Shown one piece after another: positions 34,340 through 42,243 of a stretch of 64,000 bases of DNA. A program made the translations under genes and the position numbers. Position 1 is the stretch's first letter. Every line of letters starts with the position of its first letter. The stretch lies in contig CAWJPY010000020.1 of the NCBI GenBank assembly GCA_963844865.1, positions 185,196-249,195 of the forward strand. Direction: 5' to 3'. The notes below the pieces were generated by a model, which had not been told where the DNA came from, did not search any database, and saw nothing but the letters and a program-made list of their open reading frames with translations. Origin of the DNA: CAWJPY01 sp963844865. GTDB lineage: Bacteria > Acidobacteriota > Thermoanaerobaculia > Thermoanaerobaculales > Sulfomarinibacteraceae.

Positions 34340-35140
34340 ATGCACGTAGAGTCACTGAAGCTGGTCTTTTTCTCACCCACGGGATCAACCAGGTCCGTTG
34401 CCCAGGCGATAGCGGACGGTGTCGGTCAATACAGGACCGAGCTGACGGACATCACCAGGCCGGACGTGCGGAAGCCGGGGATGCAGACGTCGAGGGACGA
34501 GCTGCTCATCATCGCCGTGCCGGTATACATGGGAAGGGTGCCGGCCCTTCTCGGTGAATGGCTGCATGCGCTCGAGGCCGACAGCACACCTGCCGTGTGC
34601 GTGGTCGTCTACGGGAACCGCGACTACGAGGATGCTCTGCTCGAGCTCAAAGACGTCGTGAGCGAACGCGGCGCTGTTCCGATCGCATGTGCGGCGTTCA
34701 TAGGCGAGCACTCGTTTTCGAGCTCCGACACACCCATTGCCGTCGCCCGTCCTGATGCGGCCGACCTGCGTCGGGCGAGAGTGTTCGGCCGCCAGGTCGG
34801 AGAAAGGCTGCGCTCGACGTCGTCCCCCACCGACCTCGCCGATGTCGCCACACCTGGCAACCACCCCTACAGGGATCTTCCGGCCCTGTTCTCCGTGGAC
34901 TTCATAGACGTCGGCGACGCGTGCATGCAGTGTGGAGTCTGCGCAGAGTCCTGCCCGGTGGGTGCCATTGATCGTGGGGACAGCTCCGCACGGGACAAGG
35001 AGAGGTGCATCCTGTGCTGCGCCTGCATCAAGCGGTGTCCCGAGGGTGCCAGGACGATGAAGGCCGGCATGATCAAGGACATTGCCGAGCGGTTGAGCCG
35101 GACCTGCCGGGATCGGAACGAACCGGCGTTCTTCTTGTGA
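34340..35140 (+). CDS. EFR1-type flavodoxin-ferredoxin fusion
   Basis: A 266-residue cytoplasmic redox protein. The N-terminal flavodoxin-like domain begins LKLVFFSPTGSTRSVAQAIADG, where SPTGST is the FMN phosphate loop, and continues with VPVYMGRVPALLGEWL. The C-terminal domain has two [4Fe-4S] motifs, CMQCGVCAESCPVGAID and CILCCACIKRCPEGA. This is the layout of EFR1-family electron carriers. ATG 34340 has GGAGCGCTGCCG upstream and fits the flavodoxin start. A GTG at 34250 overlapping the HAD stop would add an unstructured 30-residue extension. Confidence 0.9.
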   Translation: MHVESLKLVFFSPTGSTRSVAQAIADGVGQYRTELTDITRPDVRKPGMQTSRDELLIIAVPVYMGRVPALLGEWLHALEADSTPAVCVVVYGNRDYEDALLELKDVVSERGAVPIACAAFIGEHSFSSSDTPIAVARPDAADLRRARVFGRQVGERLRSTSSPTDLADVATPGNHPYRDLPALFSVDFIDVGDACMQCGVCAESCPVGAIDRGDSSARDKERCILCCACIKRCPEGARTMKAGMIKDIAERLSRTCRDRNEPAFFL

Positions 35141-35285
35141 GGCCACAAAGGCACGAGGCGAACGCCGTCATCGGGGTGAGATACGACGCCACCGAGGTTA
35201 TGAGCGGGGTCAGCGAGGTCCTGTGCTATGGCACCGCGGTCACCGTCACCAGGGACTCCGCCTGACCGGACCGTGGACGTTTCGA

Positions 35286-35292
35286 GTTGAGC
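35286..35292 (-). other. Candidate attC core at the distal end of the array
   Basis: GTTGAGC fits GTTRRRY (minus GCTCAAC). A possible partner GCCTGAC lies only 25 bp away at 35261-35267, too close for a normal attC, so the site is probably truncated or fortuitous. Between it and the cupin stop lies a CGAGCCT/AGGCTCG hairpin (35367-35386). Confidence 0.35.
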
Positions 35293-35388
35293 GACAGCCT
35301 CGTACAAGGACGGAAGGCCGGACCTGGTGCTGGTCTTCCGGGCGTTGTCTGGCGTGCACCATCACTCGAGCCTCGCGACAGGCTCGGT

Positions 35389-35751
35389 TCAAATCCACTC
35401 CGGTTCTTCCACTGTCTTGTCACCGCCGGCGTTCCCTGTATTGACCGTCGTAGCCGGTTCGAACAACAGAACATGGACTTCGTGTGCGGCGCTGGGGCAG
35501 TGCTCCACGCCGCGAGGCACGATGACGAACTCTCCTTCGTCGACCGTTACCGTCCTGTCGCGAAACCGCATGTCGAAGGACCCCGCGACGACCATGAACA
35601 TCTCGTCCTCTGATTCATGGGAATGCCAGACGAAATCTCCCTGGAACTTGACGAGCTTCACGTGCTGCCCGTTGAGCTCGCCCACGATCTTTGGATCCCA
35701 CTGCGTGGCGAACAACGCGAGCTTGTCTTTCAAGTTCACCTTGTCGCTCAT
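35389..35751 (-). CDS. Cupin-domain protein (cassette gene)
   Basis: A 120-residue single-domain cupin. Motif 1 reads DFVWHSHESEDEMFMVVAG (G-x5-H-x-H-x3,4-E-x6-G pattern), giving two His and one Glu metal ligands; motif 2 reads VIVPRGVEHCPSA, giving the last His. Such small cupins bind a divalent metal and act as dioxygenases, isomerases or ligand-binding proteins; the substrate is unknown. It is the last (3'-most) cassette of the array. Its ATG lies about 30 nt after the GTTGGGC end of the preceding attC, the usual cassette spacing. Confidence 0.88.
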   Translation of the reverse strand: MSDKVNLKDKLALFATQWDPKIVGELNGQHVKLVKFQGDFVWHSHESEDEMFMVVAGSFDMRFRDRTVTVDEGEFVIVPRGVEHCPSAAHEVHVLLFEPATTVNTGNAGGDKTVEEPEWI

Positions 35752-35779
35752 GGTCTTCCCTCAATCTTTCCAATCGTGC

Positions 35780-35844
35780 GCCCAACGGTTCCGAGCTGAC
35801 CGGCCGTGACAGGAGTGGCCATCCGGTTCAGCGGGGTGTCACGT
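35780..35844 (-). repeat. attC site between the RHH/RelE and cupin cassettes
   Basis: Plus strand GCCCAAC (35780) forms the R' core (minus GTTGGGC). The other end, GTCACGT (35838), is a degenerate R''. Inner arms CCGAGCTGACCGG and CCGGTTCAGCGG pair with one extrahelical base, as in true attC sites. It overlaps the relE stop codon. Confidence 0.75.
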
Positions 35845-36111
35845 GGCATCTCTGTACACCTCACGACGGTGGCCCACCTTCACGAGGTACACATAGAGGT
35901 CTTCGTCCACGATCTCGTAGAGGATGCGATATGGTCCCTGCCGGATTCGGTAGCGGCTGAATTTGCCCGACAGCTTCTCGCAGCCCGGTGGTCGCGGTTC
36001 CGTGGCGAGCCTTTCGATTCTTCTGACTATCTGCTGACGCGTCTTCTTTGGGTCGATCGACTCGATCTCCCCGGCCGCCGACCGTTTGAGTATGACCCTA
36101 TATCTTTCCAC
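35839..36111 (-). CDS. relE: RelE/ParE-family toxin (cassette gene)
   Basis: A 90-residue basic protein with the RelE fold. It opens ERYRVILKRSAAGEIESID, continues with TRQQIVRRIERLATEPRPPGCEKLSGKFSRYRIRQGPYRILYEIVDEDLYVYLVKVGHRREVYR. The basic and aromatic residues of the ribosome-dependent mRNA cleavage site (Lys/Arg cluster, Arg in YRIRQGPYRILYEI, final His-Arg-x-x-x-Tyr) are present. The start overlaps the antitoxin stop by 14 nt, giving translational coupling. It is one of two toxin-antitoxin pairs in the array. Confidence 0.93.
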   Translation of the reverse strand: MERYRVILKRSAAGEIESIDPKKTRQQIVRRIERLATEPRPPGCEKLSGKFSRYRIRQGPYRILYEIVDEDLYVYLVKVGHRREVYRDAT

Positions 36112-36328
36112 GACGCTTCAGAGACTTGACGAAGTCATCGAAATCGACGGTCGGTTCGTCGGCTCGCTCGTCGAAGACGGCAAGGTCTGCGGCATCCTCA
36201 GCAAGGACCGCCCGCACTGCCTCATTCACCATGTCGGATATCGAGCGATCAGTGACGGCAGCTCTCAGCCGGAGGGCCTTGTGGACCTCGGGGTCGAAAT
36301 ACACAGTCGCGCGCTTCGAGTCGCTCAT
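36098..36328 (-). CDS. Ribbon-helix-helix antitoxin (cassette gene)
   Basis: A 76-residue protein. The N-terminal half is a ribbon-helix-helix DNA-binding domain (KRATVYFDPEVHKALRLRAAVTDRSISDMVNEAVRAVL). The acidic C-terminal half (EDAADLAVFDERADEPTVDFDDF) would wrap the toxin. It precedes and overlaps the RelE-type gene. A promoter and a pair of ACGTCAAGAC repeats lie just upstream, fitting autoregulation by the antitoxin-toxin complex. Confidence 0.92.
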   Translation of the reverse strand: MSDSKRATVYFDPEVHKALRLRAAVTDRSISDMVNEAVRAVLAEDAADLAVFDERADEPTVDFDDFVKSLKRRGKI

Positions 36329-36334
36329 GGAGTC

Positions 36335-36366
36335 ATGATAACGTCAAGACGCTATGACGTCAAGAC
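36335..36366 (-). promoter_or_regulatory. Promoter and operator of the RHH/RelE cassette
   Basis: Minus strand: -35 TTGACG (36358-36363), a 17-bp spacer, -10 TATCAT (36335-36340), 7 bp from the antitoxin ATG. The direct repeat GTCTTGACGT occurs at 36341-36350 and 36357-36366 (16-bp period), a likely antitoxin operator covering the promoter. The cassette thus carries its own promoter. Confidence 0.75.
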
Positions 36367-36370
36367 GACC

Positions 36371-36464
36371 GCCCAGCGCTGGAGTTCAGCGGACGCTAAC
36401 CGCCGCTTGGGTGGGTGGGTGTGTGGCAGCGGCGGGTGCGGACCGCTGCAACGACTCGTTAGGC
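36371..36464 (-). repeat. attC site between the CPBP and RHH/RelE cassettes
   Basis: Plus strand GCCCAGC (36371) and GTTAGGC (36458) are the outer cores; the first has one mismatch to RYYYAAC. Arms TTCAGCGG and CCGCTGCAA pair with one mismatch. Length is 94 bp. It lies 27 bp after the CPBP stop and 42 bp before the antitoxin ATG. Confidence 0.85.
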
Positions 36465-36491
36465 GCCGAACGGTGAACTGAGAGGATGCGA

Positions 36492-37184
36492 CTACCCCCG
36501 CACCCATTGAGCAACCCACTGGGGCAACATGCCGCCCACGTTGAAAAGCGCGTGCACCAAGATGGCTGGTACCAGGCTGCCCGTGGATTGGCGGTAGTAG
36601 GCGGCGAGGAAGCCAAGGAAGGTCGTCATGATGATGGGCACGAAAGCTGCTGGGCCCATGGACGGGATGAGAACCAAGTGCATTGCGCCGAAGAACAGAG
36701 CGCTGACGACGATAGGCATGGTGAGCTTCTTAGTTCTGGAGGCTCGAGGGCTGTCGCCGGCGACGAGTGTTTGCAGGAGGCCCCGAGTGAGCACTTCCTC
36801 GCACACGCTCGCGTAGATCCACACGAAGAGAACGAGCTGCAGCTGGCTGAACCCGGCCAAGGGACCTGGAAGCCTGGAAGAACCTGGAGCAAAGAGCGCC
36901 ACTGAAGAGAGGACTGCGGTTGGAAGTACCCAAAGGAGGATTGTGGGCTTGAATCGGTAATCCCGTGTGGTGAAACCGAAGTCAGCACATGAGGCTTTCG
37001 GAATGACCCAGATGATGAGCAGGGACAGGAGGAGCATAACCGAGTGAATGACGAAGGACGATGGTACGAAGCTCGACTCTGGTATCGGCGCTGAATGTCC
37101 GAGGTAGAGAGCGACCAAGTCCACCGCGGCAGCGACAACTAGGCCGAGCGCCACTCGGAGAACTGGGTTTCTGATCTTCCACAT
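36492..37184 (-). CDS. CPBP family CAAX-type membrane protease (cassette gene)
   Basis: A 230-residue protein with six to seven hydrophobic helices. The CPBP/Abi motifs are present: VCEEVLTRGLLQ (EExxxR, the Glu-Glu proton acceptors), the FGAMHLVL His, and VHALFN (HxxxN). Bacterial members are intramembrane metal-independent proteases tied to peptide maturation or immunity to bacteriocins and phage. The start MWKIRNPVLRVAL lies 24 nt after the GTTAGGC end of the preceding attC; its ribosome binding site is weak. The longer open frame extends back into attC and is rejected. Confidence 0.9.
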   Translation of the reverse strand: MWKIRNPVLRVALGLVVAAAVDLVALYLGHSAPIPESSFVPSSFVIHSVMLLLSLLIIWVIPKASCADFGFTTRDYRFKPTILLWVLPTAVLSSVALFAPGSSRLPGPLAGFSQLQLVLFVWIYASVCEEVLTRGLLQTLVAGDSPRASRTKKLTMPIVVSALFFGAMHLVLIPSMGPAAFVPIIMTTFLGFLAAYYRQSTGSLVPAILVHALFNVGGMLPQWVAQWVRG

Positions 37185-37207
37185 TGGCAGGTCGCTCCAA
37201 TCGAGGT

Positions 37208-37339
37208 GCCTAACGGTTCCGAGCTGCCCGGCCACCACGTTCGGCCCCTGGCCGACCTGGCGCGCGCCGTGCGGGGGCCGGGTGGTGGGCTGCACAGCGC
37301 GTGACAGGGGTGGCGGTCCGGTTCAGCGAGCTGTCAGGT
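37208..37339 (-). repeat. attC site between the MazEF and CPBP cassettes
   Basis: Plus strand GCCTAAC (37208) is a perfect core. The other end is GTCAGGT (37333), one mismatch to GTTRRRY. Arms CCGAGCTGCCCGG and CCGGTTCAGCGAG pair as in the neighbouring site at 35780, which shares the TGACAGG(A/G)GTGGC centre. Length 132 bp, at the long end for attC sites. Confidence 0.8.
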
Positions 37340-37346
37340 GCTGTCT

Positions 37347-37703
37347 TCACGCTGTCGTCCGCGGCGACAGAAGAGTATTCAGCTTCGCGAGCACCTCGAA
37401 GATCACGGAATCTGGCGCTCTGCCTACCGTTTCAGCTTGGCGAGCAACCCAGTCGAGGCTCTTGACCTGGTCGGCCAGCACTACGCCTGTGATCGGAAGA
37501 TCACTCGGCAGCTTCACCTCAAACGGATACCCCTTGACCTTTGCTGTGATCGGACACAAGAGCGCGAGTCCGACTCGGCTGTTGTACTGCTTCGGAGACA
37601 GGATCAGGGCCGGCCGCCTCCCCGCCTGTTCATGCCCGGCCTGCGGCGAGAGAGTGATCCACACGAGATCGCCACGGGCTGGAGCATCCACGGAGTTCAC
37701 CAC
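37347..37703 (-). CDS. mazF: MazF/PemK-family toxin (cassette gene)
   Basis: A 118-residue protein of the MazF endoribonuclease family. It has the PARGDLVWITLSPQAGHEQAGRRPALILSP core, including the GDL and RRPALILS strands, then LALLCPITAKVKGYPFEV and GVVLADQVKSLDW (the conserved DQVKSLD). MazF cleaves mRNA at short sequences. The ATG overlaps the MazE stop by 7 nt. The stop lies 8 bp from the attC site, as expected for a cassette. Confidence 0.94.
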   Translation of the reverse strand: MVNSVDAPARGDLVWITLSPQAGHEQAGRRPALILSPKQYNSRVGLALLCPITAKVKGYPFEVKLPSDLPITGVVLADQVKSLDWVARQAETVGRAPDSVIFEVLAKLNTLLSPRTTA

Positions 37704-37939
37704 TCCTCTCGACCAACGCTCGGCCCGAAGTCACTCTCAGTGTGGACGTTCTCCTTCGTCACCTGCTCCAGCAGCTCGTGGAGGTCGTATCGGACCTCCG
37801 TCGAGGGGCGAACGACCAGACAGCCGTCCTCCAAGTCGAGTTCAACGGCTGAGTCCTGGGCCAACCCAAGATCGGCGGCAAATGCCTTTGGGATTCTGAC
37901 CGCGAGGCTGTTTCCCCATTTTTGGACTTGTGTTCGCAT
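37697..37939 (-). CDS. mazE: MazE-family antitoxin (cassette gene)
   Basis: An 80-residue protein with an AbrB-type DNA-binding N-terminus (MRTQVQKWGNSLAVRIPKAF, with the typical KWGNSLAVRIPK signature) and LGLAQDSAVELDLEDGCLVVRP. The acidic C-terminal tail would bind the MazF dimer. TACGGAGGCGCC precedes the ATG. A promoter overlapped by a GTATCT/AGATAC inverted repeat lies just upstream, fitting autorepression. Confidence 0.93.
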   Translation of the reverse strand: MRTQVQKWGNSLAVRIPKAFAADLGLAQDSAVELDLEDGCLVVRPSTEVRYDLHELLEQVTKENVHTESDFGPSVGREEW

Positions 37940-37948
37940 GGCGCCTCC

Positions 37949-37989
37949 GTATCTACAATGAAGATACATTGCGGGGCGTCTGATGTCAA
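37949..37989 (-). promoter_or_regulatory. Promoter and operator of the MazEF cassette
   Basis: Minus strand: -35 TTGACA (37984-37989), a 17-bp spacer, -10 TATCTT (37961-37966). The inverted repeat GTATCT-N7-AGATAC (37949-37967) overlaps the -10 and start region and is a likely MazE operator. Confidence 0.78.
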
Positions 37990-38000
37990 TGGGGAATTGC

Positions 38001-38058
38001 ACCTGACGCTGGAGTTCAGCGGCGCGGGAACCGCCTCCGCCGGATTGACCTGTTAGGC
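38001..38058 (-). repeat. attC site between the cysteine-hydrolase and MazEF cassettes
   Basis: Plus strand ACCTGAC (38001, one mismatch to RYYYAAC) and GTTAGGC (38052, perfect). Length 58 bp, the size of the shortest classical attC sites. It overlaps the hydrolase stop codon. It shares GCTGGAGTTCAGCG with the site at 36371. Confidence 0.8.
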
Positions 38059-38562
38059 AAAACTAGCCTCCACAGCCGGTACTACGTCAATATGACCGCT
38101 ACCAGCCGGAAAGTTAAGTAGAATCCGGTTATGGTGAGCAACAATTTCGGCCGCTGAGAGGTGCTCTTGATCCAACGTGCTGTGAGCGTCCGACGCAAGT
38201 TGGACTTGATAGCCCAAGGAAGCAGCGCGCCTACAAGTCGTGTCGATGCGGCAGTCGGTCTGCATGCCATACACTATCAAATTCCCGAGACTAGCTTCCT
38301 GGAGGCGGGCGTGAAGCGGTGTGCCCAAGAACGAATCGCAGAAGTCTTTGTGTATAACGACATCACCGGGCTTCCGTTCGAGGCTGGAAGTTATCTGCGA
38401 ATCCGGTTCAACGCGTGTATCGCATATGAATATGACCGGGCTGCTCGCGGACGGTGCACGGCGTATAAGGATACTAACGTGTTCTAACAGCGGGTTCTCT
38501 TGCCATGGCCCCTCATCAAGAAGGCCGACCTGCATGTCGATAACGAGAAGTGCGGTTGCCAT
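38053..38562 (-). CDS. Isochorismatase-like cysteine hydrolase (cassette gene)
   Basis: A 169-residue cytoplasmic enzyme of the isochorismatase/nicotinamidase fold. The catalytic triad is visible: Asp in LLVIDMQVG, Lys in VIHKDFCDSF and Cys in GMQTDCRIDTTC, which is the position of the usual G-x-x-T-D-x-C motif shifted by one residue. Substrates in the family are amides such as nicotinamide, N-carbamoyl compounds or isochorismate; none can be assigned here. The start lies 17 nt after the attC end, and the stop is inside the next attC core. Confidence 0.88.
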   Translation of the reverse strand: MATALLVIDMQVGLLDEGPWQENPLLEHVSILIRRAPSASSPVIFICDTRVEPDSQITSSLERKPGDVVIHKDFCDSFLGTPLHARLQEASLGNLIVYGMQTDCRIDTTCRRAASLGYQVQLASDAHSTLDQEHLSAAEIVAHHNRILLNFPAGSGHIDVVPAVEASFA

Positions 38563-38578
38563 GTTGCCGATCTCTTTT

Positions 38579-38640
38579 GCCTAACGGCGCTATTCAGCGG
38601 GCGCGACTTCTTGCGATCCGCTGAAATAGCTTTGTTAGGC
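38579..38640 (-). repeat. attC site, canonical, between the OsmC/ACT and cysteine-hydrolase cassettes
   Basis: Plus strand GCCTAAC (38579-38585) and GTTAGGC (38634-38640) are perfect, mutually complementary cores. Inner arms GCTATTCAGCGG and CCGCTGAAATAGC pair with one extrahelical base. Length 62 bp. This is the best-formed attC in the array. Confidence 0.93.
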
Positions 38641-38664
38641 AAACTATTTACGATCGATACTGAT

Positions 38665-39063
38665 CTATCCATCGAATTCTATTGTCCAGGCTTCAGATAC
38701 CGATTTCCCCTTGCCGATGTCGTCCACTACCAAAATCACTTGATGATTGTGATCGCTGTAAAGGACTTCGATATTTACTCCAGCGTCCGCCATACGGCGG
38801 GTTAACATCCCTAGTTGCCCGGGTACGTCCTGCTTTAGACGTTGCACCAGAACATCATTTACCGCCAATACTTTGATGCCAGCCGCTTCAAGGGCTTCTT
38901 TAGCCGCATGGCCATCAGCAAACAAAAAATGTGCGATGCCAACAACATTGTCTACAACCCATGCACCTCCACCTTCCACACTTACACCAGCATTACCCAG
39001 TACCTCGCCTATGTCGGCGATGGAGCCTGGCCGATTCTCGAGTTGGATTGCTAAGTCTTTCAT
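38665..39063 (-). CDS. Tandem ACT-domain protein (cassette gene)
   Basis: A 132-residue protein with two ACT-like halves: KDLAIQLENRPGSIADIGEVLGNAGVSVEGG, then LVQRLKQDVPGQLGMLTRRMADAGVNIEVLYSDHNHQVILVVDD. The (L/Q)-x-N-(R/x)-PG-x-L/I turn that binds amino-acid ligands is kept in both. Stand-alone ACT pairs act as allosteric or small-molecule-binding regulators. It is the second gene of a two-gene cassette with OsmC (gap 43 bp, no attC between). The DNA is clearly less GC-rich than the chromosome around it, which suggests a different donor. Confidence 0.87.
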   Translation of the reverse strand: MKDLAIQLENRPGSIADIGEVLGNAGVSVEGGGAWVVDNVVGIAHFLFADGHAAKEALEAAGIKVLAVNDVLVQRLKQDVPGQLGMLTRRMADAGVNIEVLYSDHNHQVILVVDDIGKGKSVSEAWTIEFDG

Positions 39064-39106
39064 GATTCGACCTCAGAATGTAAATAGTGGATTCATTGCG
39101 ATCTGC

Positions 39107-39574
39107 TCATTCAGGGATTTCGGTAATCACATTAGTTTTCACTGAGTTAGCTATGAAACACTGCGTGTGTGACTGATGATGCATTTGTTTAACCTGCTCT
39201 TTGGATGGCTGTTTGTCACCTGAAAAGACTATTTCTGGTCGTAATACGACTTTAGATATCGACAACCGCCCATTTTCGTCTTGCTCCATTCTGCCGATGG
39301 CATTGTCAATATATGTATCGACCACAAACCTTCTCTTTGCAGCGATCGACAAAAACAAAAGCATATGGCAGCTTGAGAGTGCGGCGACAAATGCTTCCTC
39401 GGGGTCTACGTTAGCTTCGACTGAATATGGCAGGGGCACGATGTGTGGGGAGGACGATGCGGGAATAGTTGTGCCCCCATCAAAAGACCACTCATGACCA
39501 CGGCTATATTTAGACTGAACGAATTCCTCGTCTATTTGCCTGTGCCAAGTAATCTTCGCTTTGTATTCGGACAT
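39107..39574 (-). CDS. OsmC/Ohr-family peroxiredoxin-like protein (cassette gene)
   Basis: A 155-residue protein. The two redox cysteines of the OsmC fold are in ALSSCHMLLFLSIAAK and HTQCFIANSVKTNV. An N-terminal strand pair (YKAKITWHR) and the VDPEEAFVAALSSC helix are also typical. Members reduce organic hydroperoxides with a dithiol partner. It is the first gene of the cassette, starting about 30 nt after the attC end. Codon use is notably AT-rich (for example ATA and AAA codons) relative to chromosomal genes. Confidence 0.9.
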   Translation of the reverse strand: MSEYKAKITWHRQIDEEFVQSKYSRGHEWSFDGGTTIPASSSPHIVPLPYSVEANVDPEEAFVAALSSCHMLLFLSIAAKRRFVVDTYIDNAIGRMEQDENGRLSISKVVLRPEIVFSGDKQPSKEQVKQMHHQSHTQCFIANSVKTNVITEIPE

Positions 39575-39602
39575 TTTTGAATTTTCTTAATCTCTGATTC
39601 AC

Positions 39603-39701
39603 GATTAACGCCTGAGTTCACCGGCATTTGAGGCGATGCCTGTTTTTCCGGAAGCAAAAATGGGCAGCGGGTCAAATGTCCGGTGGAACGATTTGTTGGG
39701 C
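39603..39701 (-). repeat. attC site between the HD and OsmC/ACT cassettes
   Basis: Plus strand GATTAAC (39603, one mismatch) and GTTGGGC (39695, perfect). Arms TGAGTTCACCGGCATTTGA and TCAAATGTCCGGTGGAACG pair over most of their length with extrahelical bases. Length 99 bp. Confidence 0.85.
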
Positions 39702-39728
39702 GGCAACTGCGCCGATCTCCAACCGAAT

Positions 39729-40307
39729 CTAGCTACTGGCATCTAGCGCGGCTTTGTATAAGCTTTGCCTGGGCGCAGCCATGACCCGCCGAACCATCGG
39801 AGCGAACAGGTCTAGCGACAATTCGGGATGCGAACTATCAAAAGCGAGGTTGTCGTACTTAGCAATGAAGTGCGCCGTCTGCTCGTAATACTCCGAATCT
39901 TTGAATTGGTCTCGCATATCGCGATCCATGCCTAGATGGTGAAAGAAGTTGTAACCCTGGAAGATCGCGTGGTGCTTGACCATCCAGTGATTCGCTTCCG
40001 AAATAAAGGGCTGCAAAATTGCTGCAGCCACATCGGCATGGTTATAACTACCCAAGGTGTCACCGATGTCGTGCAGCAGGGCGCAAACTACATATTCATC
40101 ATCTTCGCCAGCATCTGCAGCCCGTTCAGCGGTCTGTAGGGAATGCTGCAACCGGTCAATCGGGAAACCACCGAAATCACCCTTGAGAAGCTGCATATGA
40201 GCCAGGATACGATCCGGCAGCCCGGACATAAACTGCTTTTGCTCCCCGACAATAATTTGCCAGTCTTCTTTGGTACTTTCTGAAAAAGATTTGAAACTTG
40301 TTCTCAT
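39729..40307 (-). CDS. HD-domain protein, PhnZ-like (cassette gene)
   Basis: A 192-residue cytoplasmic protein. The metal-binding HD pattern is H in DRLQHSLQTAERA, HD in VCALLHDIGDTLGSYNH, and later His in MVKHHAIFQGYNFFHHLG. The final Asp is in FIAKYDNLAFD. Spacing resembles PhnZ/inositol-oxygenase-like HD proteins more than nucleotide phosphohydrolases, so a mixed-valent di-iron oxygenase role is possible. GGGAGGAACCA precedes the ATG; the longer frame upstream is not conserved. It is the first cassette on the high-coordinate side. Confidence 0.85.
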   Translation of the reverse strand: MRTSFKSFSESTKEDWQIIVGEQKQFMSGLPDRILAHMQLLKGDFGGFPIDRLQHSLQTAERAADAGEDDEYVVCALLHDIGDTLGSYNHADVAAAILQPFISEANHWMVKHHAIFQGYNFFHHLGMDRDMRDQFKDSEYYEQTAHFIAKYDNLAFDSSHPELSLDLFAPMVRRVMAAPRQSLYKAALDASS

Positions 40308-40378
40308 TGGTTCCTCCCAATTTTTCCCGTACAACAGATCAACGCCCCGCCTCAAGAAGCCTACGATGCTGACTTGCC

Positions 40379-40385
40379 GCCCAAC
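40379..40385 (-). other. Partial attC core bounding the cassette array
   Basis: GCCCAAC on plus (minus GTTGGGC) is a perfect R' core 72 nt upstream of the HD gene. The next 30 bp (TTTGACTGCCAAATG) form a short arm pair, but no opposite GTTRRRY core is found before the sequence changes character. This marks the array border. Confidence 0.6.
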
Positions 40386-40771
40386 GACAATTTGACTGCC
40401 AAATGAAAAATCTCAAGTCCTGTATATACAGGAGTCTAGCACGACCGGCCGCCGTGATCGTGGGTGCGGCCAACTTCCAGAGAGAAAAGGGTTGCGGGAT
40501 GAACACGGGACGATTGGTCGGGGAGATAGACTGCAGGATCTGCAGTCTAGTACGAATCGGGATGTACTGCAGGAGTCGAGATGACGGCTCATGACCTCCA
40601 GAGCGAGGGCGTCCGGGAGCAGATCGGAACTGCAAACCCGCTGCAGAGTATCGGGCAAGCTCTCGACCCCACACCCGTCGCCACGCCGATGGGGGCGACA
40701 GGCACGAACAAAGACGGAAGGACGGAGCTGGCATGGTGGGGGGAACTCGGATCGGCGCAGTTTGGGACACG
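40386..40771. other. Non-coding junction between cassette array and tandem repeats
   Basis: No convincing gene. Two palindromes stand out: TCCTGTATATACAGGA (40418-40433) and TAGACTGCAG-GAT-CTGCAGTCTA (40527-40549). Both are followed by similar text (AGTCTAGCACGACCGG and AGTCTAGTACGAATCGG), so they look like two diverged copies of one element. GC content rises from the cassette level back to the chromosomal level across this stretch. Confidence 0.6.
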
Positions 40772-42091
<1,320 letters not shown>

Positions 42092-42243
42092 ACCTAACGC
42101 GCCAGGGCCAGGATAGTAGGTTTTGCGCGTGATTCCTGTCAAGGGGTAGGTGGGGGGGGATGGTGCGGACCGCCGACCCGCGGCACGGGGTTGGCCCCAC
42201 ACGGCAGCGGGATCCGGGCCGGCCGACGTAGAATCGGGGTCCC

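Larger units (their letters stand above)
35286..40385 (-). mobile_element. Integron gene-cassette cluster without integrase (CALIN), seven cassettes
   Basis: All ten genes here point the same way, are short and self-contained, and are grouped into seven units separated by imperfect palindromes whose outer 7-mers match attC core sites (RYYYAAC...GTTRRRY). On the plus strand these read GCCTAAC...GTTAGGC. Six full sites and two partial end sites are visible. Cassette content (two toxin-antitoxin pairs, cupin, CAAX protease, hydrolase, OsmC, HD) is typical of sedentary integron arrays, and base composition varies from cassette to cassette. No tyrosine integrase, attI or Pc promoter is present in the window, so it is either a CALIN or the distal part of an array. 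Confidence 0.85.

Noticed and set aside
35367..35400. tRNA-like GGTTCAAATCC string with adjacent CGAGCCT/AGGCTCG hairpin
   Set aside because: The T-arm-like string spans the cupin stop codon and no acceptor, D or anticodon arm can be formed around it.
40418..40433. LexA-box reading of CTGTATATACAG
   Set aside because: The spacing between CTGT and ACAG is 4 rather than the 8 of the E. coli SOS box, and no SOS-type gene is adjacent.
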